Positions 1-8,410 of a DNA stretch of 64,000 nucleotides are shown one piece after another; within the stretch, counting starts at the first letter, position 1; the number at the start of each line of letters is the position of its first letter. The DNA lies in contig NZ_FPBF01000002.1 of the NCBI RefSeq assembly GCF_900116615.1, positions 248,001-312,000 of the forward strand, read 5' to 3'. The translations under genes were made by a program, and so were the position numbers. The notes beneath the pieces were generated by a model, which saw only the letters and a program-made list of their open reading frames with translations, made no database searches and was not told where the DNA came from. This DNA comes from Algoriphagus locisalis (GTDB lineage: Bacteria > Bacteroidota > Bacteroidia > Cytophagales > Cyclobacteriaceae).

Positions 1-1487
1 TAGAATTCCCGGTGATGTCGTTGGGCGAATGCTCGATTAAGCCTACAGCCATGCTTTTCCGAAACCTGGCAAGTATGGATGTCGAAGAAAGCATACGCGC
101 TAACCCGATGGACGGCGTAGTACTTATGTGTGGATGTGATAAAACTACCCCTTCCTTAGTAATGGGAGCGGCATCGGTAGATATCCCTTCAATAGTACTT
201 TCAGGTGGCCCTATGTTGGTTGGACGGTATAAAGGAAAAAAAATCGGAACATCAGATATCTGGAGATTTGCAGAAGAGTTCAAACTCGGCAATATGACCC
301 AAGACGATATGATAGAAGCTGAGGCATCCATGTCCCGCTCTGTGGGACACTGCGCTCCCATGGGGACAGCATCTACAATGGCTGCCATGGTTGAGTCACT
401 TGGTCTTTCATTACCGGATAATGCCACGATTCCTGCCGCTGATTCACGACGTAAAGTTCTCGCTCATATGACAGGCATGAGAATCGTGGAAATGGTGAAT
501 GAAGATCTGAAAATGAGCAAAATCCTTACTCGTAAAGCATTTGAAAACTCCATTATGGTGAATGCAGCTTTAGGTGGTTCCACTAATTTTATTCTTCACC
601 TGACTGCTATCGCCAAAAGAATTGGAGTAGATGTTGACTTGACTGATTTTGATAAATTCTCTTCCATGATTCCGCTGATCGCGAATGTGCAGCCATCTGG
701 AGAACATTGGGTGGAAGACCTCTTTTATGCAGGAGGCCTTCCTGCGGTAATGAAGGAAATAGAAAAACACTTACACCTCGGTGAAATCACAGCGAACGGA
801 AAGCCTATCGGAGAAAACTTTTCCAAAGCACAATGCTACGATAGAAACCTTATAGGAACTTTCGATAAGCCTATTAAACCAGACTCTGGAATCGCAGTAC
901 TAAAAGGAAATCTTTGTCCAAATGGGGCTGTAATCAAACCTTCAGCAGCAACTCCTAGCCTATTGACGCATACTGGACGTGCCGTAGTTTTTGAAGATAT
1001 TGACGATTACAAGGCAAGAATAGATACGGCGGAATTGGATATCGATGAAACCTGCGTGATGGTCATGAAGAATGTCGGACCAAAAGGCTATCCTGGAATG
1101 CCAGAAGTTGGTAATATGGGACTGCCTCAAAAGCTTCTAGCCAAAGGCATAAAAGATATGGTCCGTATTTCTGATGGGAGAATGAGTGGAACAGGATACG
1201 GAACTGTAGTCTTACACGTTTCCCCAGAATCAGCTATTGGAGGACCTTTGGCTTATGTTCAGAATGGCGATATGATCGAGCTAAATGTACCCGAGCGAAC
1301 TTTGAACCTGATGATTTCTGAGGAGGAATTTGAAAAGAGAAGAGCACTTTTCAAACCTTTAAACCTTCCTTATGAACGTGGTTATGTCAACCTTTTCTTG
1401 GACAAAGTAAACCAAGCTCATGAAGGAGTAGATTTCGATTTCCTTCAGGGAAGCTCTGGATCTGAAGTGAAAAGAGATTCACATTGA
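1..1487 (+). CDS. IlvD/Edd family sugar-acid dehydratase (5' truncated by window)
   Basis: Dehydrates a sugar acid (aldonate type) to a 2-keto-3-deoxy acid using an iron-sulfur cluster. The reading frame is open to the window edge (first full codon at 3, reading EFPVMSLGE), so the true start lies upstream. Visible family marks: Cys in MCGCDKTTP, Cys in GHCAPMGTAST, and the serine-bearing RMSGTGYGTVVLH stretch near the C-terminus. The RMSGTxxGT form and the neighbours fit the arabinonate/xylonate dehydratase branch better than dihydroxyacid dehydratase; the exact substrate is inference. It ends 24 bp before an SDR gene and probably heads that operon. Confidence 0.88.
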   Translation, partial: EFPVMSLGECSIKPTAMLFRNLASMDVEESIRANPMDGVVLMCGCDKTTPSLVMGAASVDIPSIVLSGGPMLVGRYKGKKIGTSDIWRFAEEFKLGNMTQDDMIEAEASMSRSVGHCAPMGTASTMAAMVESLGLSLPDNATIPAADSRRKVLAHMTGMRIVEMVNEDLKMSKILTRKAFENSIMVNAALGGSTNFILHLTAIAKRIGVDVDLTDFDKFSSMIPLIANVQPSGEHWVEDLFYAGGLPAVMKEIEKHLHLGEITANGKPIGENFSKAQCYDRNLIGTFDKPIKPDSGIAVLKGNLCPNGAVIKPSAATPSLLTHTGRAVVFEDIDDYKARIDTAELDIDETCVMVMKNVGPKGYPGMPEVGNMGLPQKLLAKGIKDMVRISDGRMSGTGYGTVVLHVSPESAIGGPLAYVQNGDMIELNVPERTLNLMISEEEFEKRRALFKPLNLPYERGYVNLFLDKVNQAHEGVDFDFLQGSSGSEVKRDSH

Positions 1488-1511
1488 GATAAAAACAAAA
1501 CTATCCTATCA

Positions 1512-2273
1512 TTGAAACCCCAAAAGACCGCTATTATCACTGGAGCAGGGCAGGGAATTGGCCTGGCCATCGCAGAGAAGCTAGCAGCACAAAGTGTAAA
1601 TCTTATCCTGAATGACTTAGAGGAAGGTTTAATAACTGAAGCCTGCAAGCGGATAAGTCATATTCATGGCGTATCCGCACTTGCAGTTTCGGGCGATTCC
1701 AGTTCTGAGGAGGTTATCGAGGCTATGATCCAGGCTGGGGTCAGAAATTTTGGTTCCATTGATATTCTGGTGGCTAACTCAGGCATCACCCTATTCGGTG
1801 CATTTTTGGAATATTCCAGAGCGGATTTTATGGAAGTCACGAGAGTCAATCAGGCTGGCACTTTCTTTCTGGCTCAGGCTGCTGCCAAAGTCATGAAAGA
1901 CCAACCAAATGGAGGTGCTTTGCTGTTTACCTCATCTGTAACTGCCCATCAAAGCCATGAAAACCTTGGCGCATACGCAATGAGCAAAGCAGCAATAGAA
2001 ATGCTGGCTAAAAACTTGGTTCTCGAACTTGCTCCTTTTAAAATCAGAGTAAACACCATCGCTCCTGGAGCAACTGTAACGAATAGAACTATTCTCGATC
2101 CAGATTATGAAAAAACCTGGTCAGAAATCACCCCACTGGGCCGCCCAGCCTCAGTAAGAGACATCGCCAACGCCGCCGCTTTTTTGGTCTCTGATGAGGC
2201 AAAACATATCACCGGCCAAACTCTAATTATCGACGGAGGCTGGAGCAGTGTAAGCCCCTCACCCTATGCCTGA
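1512..2273 (+). CDS. SDR family NAD(P)-dependent oxidoreductase
   Basis: Classical short-chain dehydrogenase of 253 aa. Cofactor motif TGAGQGIG at residues 10-17, NSG in place of NAG near 89-91, Ser about 141-142, catalytic Tyr155 and Lys159 (YAMSK), and the C-terminal TGQTLIIDGG typical of the family. The TTG start puts the Rossmann strand right at the N-terminus as expected, and no ATG lies close by. It follows the dehydratase by 24 bp and overlaps the next gene by 8 bp, so co-translation is likely. Position next to a sugar-acid dehydratase suggests a sugar or keto-deoxy-acid dehydrogenase; the substrate is not readable. Confidence 0.88.
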   Translation: MKPQKTAIITGAGQGIGLAIAEKLAAQSVNLILNDLEEGLITEACKRISHIHGVSALAVSGDSSSEEVIEAMIQAGVRNFGSIDILVANSGITLFGAFLEYSRADFMEVTRVNQAGTFFLAQAAAKVMKDQPNGGALLFTSSVTAHQSHENLGAYAMSKAAIEMLAKNLVLELAPFKIRVNTIAPGATVTNRTILDPDYEKTWSEITPLGRPASVRDIANAAAFLVSDEAKHITGQTLIIDGGWSSVSPSPYA

Positions 2274-2940
2274 AAACCATCAAATAGCCTTGCAAAGCCT
2301 AAAGCTCTACAAAAAAGCAGCAGCACCCTGGAACCTGGAAGGAGAAGGAATTATGTTGATTTTTAAATTTTCAAAAAAATGGATAGAAACCCATGGGAGT
2401 TTACCGGATCATTTGAAAGGAAAATTCAAAGGAGGCTTTGGGTACCTTATGCTAGTAAACTATACTTCTTCTCCAGTAGGACCATACAAGGAATTGCTTT
2501 TTATCCCTGGTAAATTTTCTTTGTACAACAAACAGTCAATCACCAAAATCTATGTAAGCACAGAAGTAAGCACTCAAAACGGTCGAACCAATTGGGGAAT
2601 CCCGAAACAGACACTTTCATTTACTTGGGATAAAACAGATGGAAATGAGCAAATTCAGTTGAAAGATGGAGACAAAACTATTTTCTCCTGCAAAATAAAA
2701 TCAGGCGGTCTATCTTTCCCGGTTTCCACGAGCTTTTTGCCCATAGATCTCCACCAGTTATGGGACGGTGTCGATTTTTTCACCAAACCTTCAGGAAGTG
2801 GATGGGGCAAGCTTGCCAGTGTCAAAGAGCTCACCATCGACTCTGAATACTTCCCCGATCTCACTTCTAAAAACCCACTTATTGCGGTGAAATTCAACCC
2901 TTTTCACATCAAATTCCCGAAAGCAACTTATGCTGTATAA
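2266..2940 (+). CDS. Acetoacetate decarboxylase-like protein
   Basis: A 224-aa protein that resembles the acetoacetate decarboxylase superfamily: a GPYKELL segment followed by a KIYVSTE strand and a GRTNWGIPK loop, in the order seen in that beta-barrel fold. No signal peptide or membrane segment. I cannot confidently place the Schiff-base lysine, so decarboxylase activity is not shown; related proteins act as hydratases, aldolases or ligand binders. It overlaps the SDR genes on both sides (8 and 11 bp), so all three are probably made together and act on one substrate. Confidence 0.7.
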   Translation: MPENHQIALQSLKLYKKAAAPWNLEGEGIMLIFKFSKKWIETHGSLPDHLKGKFKGGFGYLMLVNYTSSPVGPYKELLFIPGKFSLYNKQSITKIYVSTEVSTQNGRTNWGIPKQTLSFTWDKTDGNEQIQLKDGDKTIFSCKIKSGGLSFPVSTSFLPIDLHQLWDGVDFFTKPSGSGWGKLASVKELTIDSEYFPDLTSKNPLIAVKFNPFHIKFPKATYAV

Positions 2941-3721
2941 GGATTTTCAAGAGACAAATATCATCATCACAGGAGCCTCTTCAGGTATCGGAAAAGAACT
3001 GGTTAGACTATTATTGCCATCAAAACCACAAATCCTGGCCGTAGATTTTGACGCCGCTGGTTTGGGGAAATTACAAGTTGAATTCCCTGAAATCCACATT
3101 CTGGAGGCTGATCTAAGCAGCAAATCGGGAAATGAAAAGATTTTAAATTGGATTTCAACGCGTTGGAATAGAGTGGATTTTTGCTTTGCCAATGCAGGAA
3201 AAGCGGAGTTTGGACCAGCGGAAAACCAGAATTGGAAAGAAGCAGATCAGCTCTTCCAATTAAACGTCCATAGCCCAATACAAATTGGCTTAGCGCTTCG
3301 CGAGCTTTTCCCCAAGGCTATTTTCCGCCTGGTCATTACAGCCTCAGCGATGTCCTTTTGGACCATTCCTGGCTACAGTTTGTACGCCGCTTCCAAGTCG
3401 GCATTACTTCAGTGGGCTAGGACAGTTTGGGCTGAGAAAAGTGGCGACTGGCTTATCTTGGTTTTTCCGATAGCGACGAAAACGAAGTTTTTTGAAACAG
3501 CAGGAAAGGACATTCCAAAAGCTTGGCCCATGCAAAGTCCTAGCTGGGTGGCAACCTCAATTCTTCGTGGGGTGGCAAAAGGGAGAAAGAGAATTTTTCC
3601 TTCCCCACTTTTCCTCAGCATGTTGGTAGCAAACCGGTTTCTGAGATTTATAAGACCTCTTTATCAGCTACTTGAGCAGCGTAAATATAAAAAATGGTTG
3701 AAAAAACATTCTGAATCTTAA
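2930..3721 (+). CDS. SDR family oxidoreductase
   Basis: Second SDR of the operon, 263 aa. TGASSGIG at residues 14-21, ANAG at 87-90 and the catalytic YAASK pair Tyr152/Lys156. The C-terminal 60 residues are basic and hydrophobic (motifs such as FLRFIRPLYQ), as in SDRs that sit on membranes or act on lipidic substrates; this is only an inference. The ATG overlaps the stop of the upstream gene by 11 bp. It is the last gene of the four-gene run. Confidence 0.85.
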   Translation: MLYKDFQETNIIITGASSGIGKELVRLLLPSKPQILAVDFDAAGLGKLQVEFPEIHILEADLSSKSGNEKILNWISTRWNRVDFCFANAGKAEFGPAENQNWKEADQLFQLNVHSPIQIGLALRELFPKAIFRLVITASAMSFWTIPGYSLYAASKSALLQWARTVWAEKSGDWLILVFPIATKTKFFETAGKDIPKAWPMQSPSWVATSILRGVAKGRKRIFPSPLFLSMLVANRFLRFIRPLYQLLEQRKYKKWLKKHSES

Positions 3722-3751
3722 GTCTGTTAACTTTATCAAAAAACCATTGCC

Positions 3752-4411
3752 ATGAAAAACCTAACATTTATACTACTGCTAGTTTGGGCATTACAAGCTT
3801 GCCAACCCAAAGAAACCACACCAGATACCTTGCCTATGAAAGTGGCAATGGCCTATGGTTTTGACAAGTTTGACGAGGTGAATTCCATCGCCTACACTTG
3901 GAATGTGCAGCGGGACTCTTTGAATGTTTTATCACGCGACTGGAAATGGAATATCAAAGATAACACCGTTTATTACTCAGGTACGGACACCACATTTACA
4001 TACAGCCTTGATGCAGAACCGTTACCGGACAAAGATGCTGGATTTGTGAATGACAAATATTGGTTCATGATGCCATTCCAATTGGCTTGGGACACGGGAT
4101 ATACCTACGAAACTGAGGAAAATGTACCTACACCAATCAAAGGCGATAATTCTACCAAACTAACGATAATCTATGGGTCTGGCGAAGCAGAGACTCCAGG
4201 AATGGGATACACACCAGGAGATGCCTATGATTTGTATTTAGATGAAAATCACAAAATTTTAGAGTGGACTTTTAGAAGAGGCAACGGTGCAGAAGGAAGA
4301 ACCTGGACTTGGGAAAACGAAGAGAAATTTGGCCCGATTACCCTTGCTAAAGACCACATGGGTGCGGATGGAAACCGGTTTATTTGGTTTTCCAATATCT
4401 CAGTTAATTAA
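3752..4411 (+). CDS. Hypothetical lipoprotein
   Basis: A 219-aa protein with a short hydrophobic signal and lipobox LQAC (Cys17), so it is probably an outer-envelope lipoprotein. The mature part is rich in Trp, Tyr, Asp and Thr and looks like all-beta structure. I do not recognise a family. It begins 30 bp after the SDR operon but has its own strong terminator at 4434-4465, and could be the last gene of that operon or a single gene. Confidence 0.75.
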   Translation: MKNLTFILLLVWALQACQPKETTPDTLPMKVAMAYGFDKFDEVNSIAYTWNVQRDSLNVLSRDWKWNIKDNTVYYSGTDTTFTYSLDAEPLPDKDAGFVNDKYWFMMPFQLAWDTGYTYETEENVPTPIKGDNSTKLTIIYGSGEAETPGMGYTPGDAYDLYLDENHKILEWTFRRGNGAEGRTWTWENEEKFGPITLAKDHMGADGNRFIWFSNISVN

Positions 4412-4433
4412 TCCACATAGAAAACATAACTCA

Positions 4434-4465
4434 AGCCGTTTGTATCAAGCAAACGGCTTTTTTTA
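4434..4465 (+). terminator. Rho-independent terminator
   Basis: Perfect hairpin with arms GCCGTTTG and CAAACGGC and a 7-nt loop, followed by a run of seven T. It ends transcription of the lipoprotein gene at 3752. Confidence 0.9.
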
Positions 4466-4553
4466 TTACCCTGATAGAACTCGAAAATTTGCAAAAGACG
4501 GGATTCCCTGTGCTGATTAGAACAAAGCATTAGAGCCAAGTACGTTTAACCCA

Positions 4554-6185
4554 TCATTTCAAAACCATCGCTTCTTCACTTGGCTTGTAACCTATTCGAT
4601 GTGCGAGCACATAAAGTGAATCCCCTTCATTCATCTCAAATGGAACCTGATAAACTGACCAGGAATCCTTTGCACTTTTCTTAAAACCTAGAGATGCTCC
4701 CTTGGTAGCAGAAGAAAGAGAAACCTTACCATCCTCAAAATTCACTTCAACCGGTTCAGTGGTTGGTGCTTCATCAGCTCCATTCCACCACTGACTTACC
4801 ATTTCCATTTCAGGCATCGCTCCCATATCTCCATAATCTTCTATCCATTTTAAATGGGCATTACGCAGCTCGGTAAGCTTATCTGCATAGTCTGGATTTT
4901 TTGCTAGGTTATTGAATTCATAAGCATCAGTTTGGGTATCATATAGTTCTTCTTCAGGCTTGGTCTCATCAAACCATCGCTCTTGATTTTCATCCAACTT
5001 TCCTTCCTCATGAAGCTCCAATAAATGAACCATCAGCGGGTTGCTCAGCCTATAGCGAATGTTTTGATAGTTTGGCTTCTCAGGCATATAGTTTTTAATG
5101 TATTTAAATCGCCCATCACTCACTGCCCGTACTCGATCCACTTCCGAATCCATTCTATCCCGCGCCGCATAGATATACTTCCGAGGTTCTGACTTTTGGT
5201 TTCCCATGAAAGCCTGACCCTGCATAGTATCAGGTATTTTAACTCCTGCCAAAGAAAGTACTGTCGGGCCAAAATCCACAAAACTCACCAACTGATCATC
5301 TACTGTTCCAGCTTTGATAAAGGGAGCTTTCACAAAAAGCGGAACCCGCAATCCCCTATCGTATAACTCTCTCTTGTAATAAGGCATGCCATCTCCATGA
5401 TCTGAATAATAAAAAATGATGGTATTCTCATACAATCCATCTTCTTTCAACTGCTGCAAAAGTTCTCCGACCTGCGCATCAAAACGCATCACATTGGTAA
5501 TAAACCGAGCTAAAGTTCTTCGCGTAATCGAGTCATCAGGATACACCGGAGGCACTGTCACATCAGCCGGATCCACCAACAACTCTTCATTTTCTCGTGC
5601 CCAGACTTGGGACTCATGAGTAGTAGTAAAATTGAAAATCGAGAAAAATGGCTGATTTGGATCTTTTCGGTTTCTCCAATGCGCTTTATTACTACTCTCA
5701 TCCCACATGGTACCCGGAGCTTCAAACTGAAAATCCTCTTTTACATTGTTGCTGGTATAATAGCCAGCCATGCGCAGGTACTCAGGATAGGTGCGCATTC
5801 CTTCAGGAAGCACCGTAGAATAAGATTTATGACCTGGGGGATAATTGTCACCGCCTGCTGCGGAAAAGGAAAGAGTCCTCATATGCATCGCTCCAATTGA
5901 AGTCTGATATGCGCCTGTGATAAGCGCTGCACGACTTGGAGCACACACACCTGCAGTAGAAAAAGCATTGGTAAAAATCACTCCAGACTTGGCCAAAGAA
6001 TCCAAAACGGGTGTTTCCCCACCAGTGCCTCCATACACTCCTAAGTGCCCTGGGGACATATCCTCATTTACAATCCAAAGAATATTGGGGCGCTCCGGGT
6101 AGTTTATTTCCTCAGGAGCTTTTATCTCCTTTTGACAGGAAAAAAATAAAAATGAAAGAAGGCAAATGGAAAGTATATGCTTCAT
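4554..6185 (-). CDS. Sulfatase (S1 family) lipoprotein
   Basis: A 543-aa type I sulfatase. Lipobox SFLFFSC (Cys17), metal-binding start NILWIVNEDMSP, and the formylglycine signature CAPSR with Cys81, so it needs an anaerobic-type or FGE maturase encoded elsewhere. The YYSDHGDG stretch supplies further metal ligands. The sequence around CAPSR (TGAYQTSIGAMHMRT) resembles N-sulfoglucosamine sulfohydrolase-like members, so a sulfated glycan substrate is likely; this is inference. It stands alone and points away from the VOC genes. Surface sulfatases are common in marine Bacteroidota. Confidence 0.92.
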   Translation of the reverse strand: MKHILSICLLSFLFFSCQKEIKAPEEINYPERPNILWIVNEDMSPGHLGVYGGTGGETPVLDSLAKSGVIFTNAFSTAGVCAPSRAALITGAYQTSIGAMHMRTLSFSAAGGDNYPPGHKSYSTVLPEGMRTYPEYLRMAGYYTSNNVKEDFQFEAPGTMWDESSNKAHWRNRKDPNQPFFSIFNFTTTHESQVWARENEELLVDPADVTVPPVYPDDSITRRTLARFITNVMRFDAQVGELLQQLKEDGLYENTIIFYYSDHGDGMPYYKRELYDRGLRVPLFVKAPFIKAGTVDDQLVSFVDFGPTVLSLAGVKIPDTMQGQAFMGNQKSEPRKYIYAARDRMDSEVDRVRAVSDGRFKYIKNYMPEKPNYQNIRYRLSNPLMVHLLELHEEGKLDENQERWFDETKPEEELYDTQTDAYEFNNLAKNPDYADKLTELRNAHLKWIEDYGDMGAMPEMEMVSQWWNGADEAPTTEPVEVNFEDGKVSLSSATKGASLGFKKSAKDSWSVYQVPFEMNEGDSLYVLAHRIGYKPSEEAMVLK

Positions 6186-6371
6186 AGGTCAGTGGGTTTA
6201 AGGAATTCAAGATATCCCATTTACCCTAGAAATTAAAACCTTATGATCATGCTCTCCCACTCACTCCATAGAACATTTTACATTTCAGCCATTAATACCC
6301 AAGTTCTTTGGAATGAAACCCAGCTTTGGTAACTTCAAGTAACACTAGAAATAATGCAACTTATACAGCTT

Positions 6372-6758
6372 ATGAAAACTGATTTTATATGCACTATCCC
6401 GGTACTTCCTTCCCAGAATATTGCACGGGATCTAGATTGGTATTCACTAAACTTTGGGTTTGTGAAAACCTTTGGGGATCATATGTACGCTGGCATGCGA
6501 CTGGAAGGGATTGAGTTGCATTTACAATGGCATGCCGATACACCTGATGACCCACTTCTTGGAGGATCTGTTGTCCGTATTTTTGTCAAAAACATAGAAC
6601 CTTATTTTGAGTCTCTTGTGATCAAAGGGGTACTGAATTGCAATAAACTTCTTAGAAATACAGCCTGGGGTACGCATGAATTTGGTCTGTACGACTTGAA
6701 TAACAATGCGATTTTTGTCGTAGAAGACATAGAATCCTCAGCAGAAAAAACTTCCTGA
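6372..6758 (+). CDS. VOC family protein (glyoxalase/bleomycin-resistance fold)
   Basis: About 128 aa with the vicinal-oxygen-chelate pattern: N-terminal strand, DLDWYSLNFGF helix-turn, and a C-terminal FGLYDLNNNAIFVVED strand pair. An upstream in-frame ATG at 6354 would add six residues; 6372 fits the family start better. Substrate unknown. Its last codons and downstream spacer recur about 2.19 kb further on (8900-9028), which shows this gene was once directly upstream of the VOC gene now at 8997. Confidence 0.82.
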   Translation: MKTDFICTIPVLPSQNIARDLDWYSLNFGFVKTFGDHMYAGMRLEGIELHLQWHADTPDDPLLGGSVVRIFVKNIEPYFESLVIKGVLNCNKLLRNTAWGTHEFGLYDLNNNAIFVVEDIESSAEKTS

Positions 6759-6839
6759 ATTTGGATCGAGGGTTTCAAATTCCTTTTGCTTTCCCCTACT
6801 TGCATCAATGAAACAACAACTGGGACAAATCGCGATTTT
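6711..6839 (+). repeat. Direct repeat copy A (VOC gene end, spacer, VOC gene start)
   Basis: Matches 8900-9028 at a constant offset of 2189 bp with no gaps. The last 67 bp (6773-6839 versus 8962-9028) are identical; the upstream part, coding for the C-terminus of the first VOC protein, is similar but diverged. Identity ends at 6839, ten codons into the copy of the second VOC gene. Confidence 0.95.
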
Positions 6840-6876
6840 TCTGACTAAAAAACAACTAATCAAAATATTCGTTTAA
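6808..6876 (+). pseudogene. 5' stub of the second VOC gene
   Basis: ATG plus ten codons identical to the start of the VOC gene at 8997 (MKQQLGQIAI), then unrelated sequence and a stop after 22 codons. This is a broken junction copy, not a working gene. It marks the left edge of the accessory cassette. Confidence 0.85.
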
Positions 6877-6919
6877 ACCTAAATTCTACCACTAATCATC
6901 AAAAAAAACGTTTAATGTA

Positions 6920-6931
6920 ATCAACGTTGAT
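6920..6931. repeat. 12-bp perfect palindrome
   Basis: ATCAACGTTGAT lies 57 bp upstream of the peptide ATG in the AT-rich left flank of the cassette. It could be an operator for the peptide gene. No clear TAnnTTTG promoter element is visible nearby. Confidence 0.4.
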
Positions 6932-6987
6932 TTAGTTGAAATTAGATAATAGCTATTTCCATCTTTAAACACTAAACATTCTTACTT

Positions 6988-7216
6988 ATGAAAGAAGAAT
7001 CTAATTCAATCCGTTTTTGGAGCAATTGCTCTTATTTGCATGCTTAGCTTGCCGCTAAGCTCGGTATCCCTAGCCCAAGGCTCGGTAGGAGGAGGAGGTG
7101 ATCCAAGTTTATGTTCATGGAACCCCCAAACAATGTCATGCCAAGAAACTTTCACTGTCCATGGGTATTGTGCAACGTATCCACCGAATTGTGACGGACC
7201 AATTGTCAACCCTTAA
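6988..7216 (+). pseudogene. Secreted Cys-containing small peptide gene, frameshifted at the start
   Basis: From 6992 one frame is open for 74 codons to TAA at 7214. It codes a typical export signal (hydrophobic FGAIALICMLSLPL, then SSVSLAQ) and a mature tail of about 45 residues beginning QGSVGGGG, with four Cys and an NP end. The only sensible ATG (6988) is in another frame; removing the single G at 6994 would join it to give MKKNLIQ. So the gene has a one-base frameshift, real or from assembly error. A strong terminator follows at once, which supports a transcribed short gene. The layout recalls NVEALA-type peptides that sit beside propeller lipoproteins in Bacteroidota, but no NVEALA motif is present. 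Confidence 0.6.
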
Positions 7217-7223
7217 CTCCATT

Positions 7224-7253
7224 TCCGGCATGTTATTGCATGCCGGATTTTTT
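7224..7253 (+). terminator. Terminator between peptide and DUF4221 gene
   Basis: Perfect 9-bp stem (TCCGGCATG/CATGCCGGA) with a 6-nt loop and six T. It begins 7 bp after the peptide stop and ends 5 bp before the ATG of the DUF4221 gene, so the downstream genes may depend on read-through or on a separate start. Confidence 0.9.
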
Positions 7254-7258
7254 CTGCT

Positions 7259-8410
7259 ATGAAATCAGCGTTTCTAAATCTTACTCTAGCAATACTCTTT
7301 TCTCTTATTTATTCATGCTCCCCATCTAAAGAAAGTGCTGAAAAGTCGCTTATGGATTTTCATGTAGAAGAGCTTACTATCCCCATAGGACCTGAAGTTG
7401 ACCCTTATACCATGACACTTCAATATGTGGATGGGGATTTGTTTTGGCATAATAAAAACCGAAGCACCATATCCAAAATCATCCTATCCAACAGGCAGGT
7501 ATCAGAATTTCTACGATATGATGAAGAGGGGCCACAGGGTGTGGGAAATATTGTTGGGTTTTATGTATTCGATCAAAATAAAATAGCGTTTCCTGCTCCA
7601 GGAAGGCGGATAGCTATTTACGATTTGGAGACAGATAAAGTGAACCGGATTAATCTGAGTGATTTTAGTCCTGACTATTCAGATACCAAATCCATTACAC
7701 GCTACACCTCAACTTTTCATTTCTGGAACAATCAATTAATTCTTCCACAAAGTATTTATTTCAGATATCCCTATGAAATTGCTGAGGGGTTAAAAAAGTT
7801 TAATCCATTCGTAATGCTGAATTTGAATAATTACACGATTGAAGAAACGCCCTATAGACTTTCTAAATCCAATTTTGGAGAAGATTTTAATATACCTGAA
7901 ATATTATTTAGTAGTAAAGCGAAAGAAATTTATATTTTCCCTTGTTATTCCAATCGATTGGATTTAATCAACTTAAATAGTAATGCCTCCAAATCATTTC
8001 ATTTAAAGACTAATATAATTCCAGATTTTACTAATAATTATTTCTTAAATGATGCTAAAGTAAATCAATCTTTGGAGCAAAATATGTCAGAATACCTATC
8101 CGAGCCGCAAAATCTAGGAATCCTAGTTGACCCTTATAAAAACCTGCTTTATCGCATGACTTGGCCGGGTACCGGCGTACCCGAAGGGGTATCTTCCATG
8201 AAATTTGTAGGAACACCCTCCCATTTTATTCTCAGTGTCTATGATGAGAGCTTTGACTTGAAATATGAATTTGAATTACCCGAGTATGACTATATCCCAC
8301 ATCAGTATTTTGTCTCCGAAAAAGGTCTTCACCTATTTGGCAATCATCCCGACCATCCCGACTCCAAAGAAGATCAACTCGTTATCCACACCTTTGATTT
8401 TTCTAATTAG
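7259..8410 (+). CDS. DUF4221 family lipoprotein (predicted beta-propeller)
   Basis: A 383-aa lipoprotein with hydrophobic leader and lipobox IYSC (Cys20). The sequence has the repeated blade-like strands of six-bladed propellers, and an EGPQGVGNIVGFYVF block that I associate with DUF4221 proteins. Likely anchored in the outer membrane or periplasm, binding something rather than catalysing. It sits between the secreted peptide and a small CGSC lipoprotein gene whose start overlaps its last codons. Base composition looks more AT-rich than the core genes around it, consistent with an acquired cassette. Function of the family is not established. Confidence 0.75.
   Translation: MKSAFLNLTLAILFSLIYSCSPSKESAEKSLMDFHVEELTIPIGPEVDPYTMTLQYVDGDLFWHNKNRSTISKIILSNRQVSEFLRYDEEGPQGVGNIVGFYVFDQNKIAFPAPGRRIAIYDLETDKVNRINLSDFSPDYSDTKSITRYTSTFHFWNNQLILPQSIYFRYPYEIAEGLKKFNPFVMLNLNNYTIEETPYRLSKSNFGEDFNIPEILFSSKAKEIYIFPCYSNRLDLINLNSNASKSFHLKTNIIPDFTNNYFLNDAKVNQSLEQNMSEYLSEPQNLGILVDPYKNLLYRMTWPGTGVPEGVSSMKFVGTPSHFILSVYDESFDLKYEFELPEYDYIPHQYFVSEKGLHLFGNHPDHPDSKEDQLVIHTFDFSN

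Noticed and set aside
7006..7209. 67-codon frame on the minus strand over the peptide gene
   Set aside because: Antisense shadow of the peptide frame; the plus strand shows signal peptide, mature tail and terminator in order.
8265..8393. N-terminal extension of the CGSC lipoprotein
   Set aside because: It lies wholly in the coding part of the DUF4221 gene, is Ser/Pro/Ile-rich without structure and would bury the lipoprotein signal.
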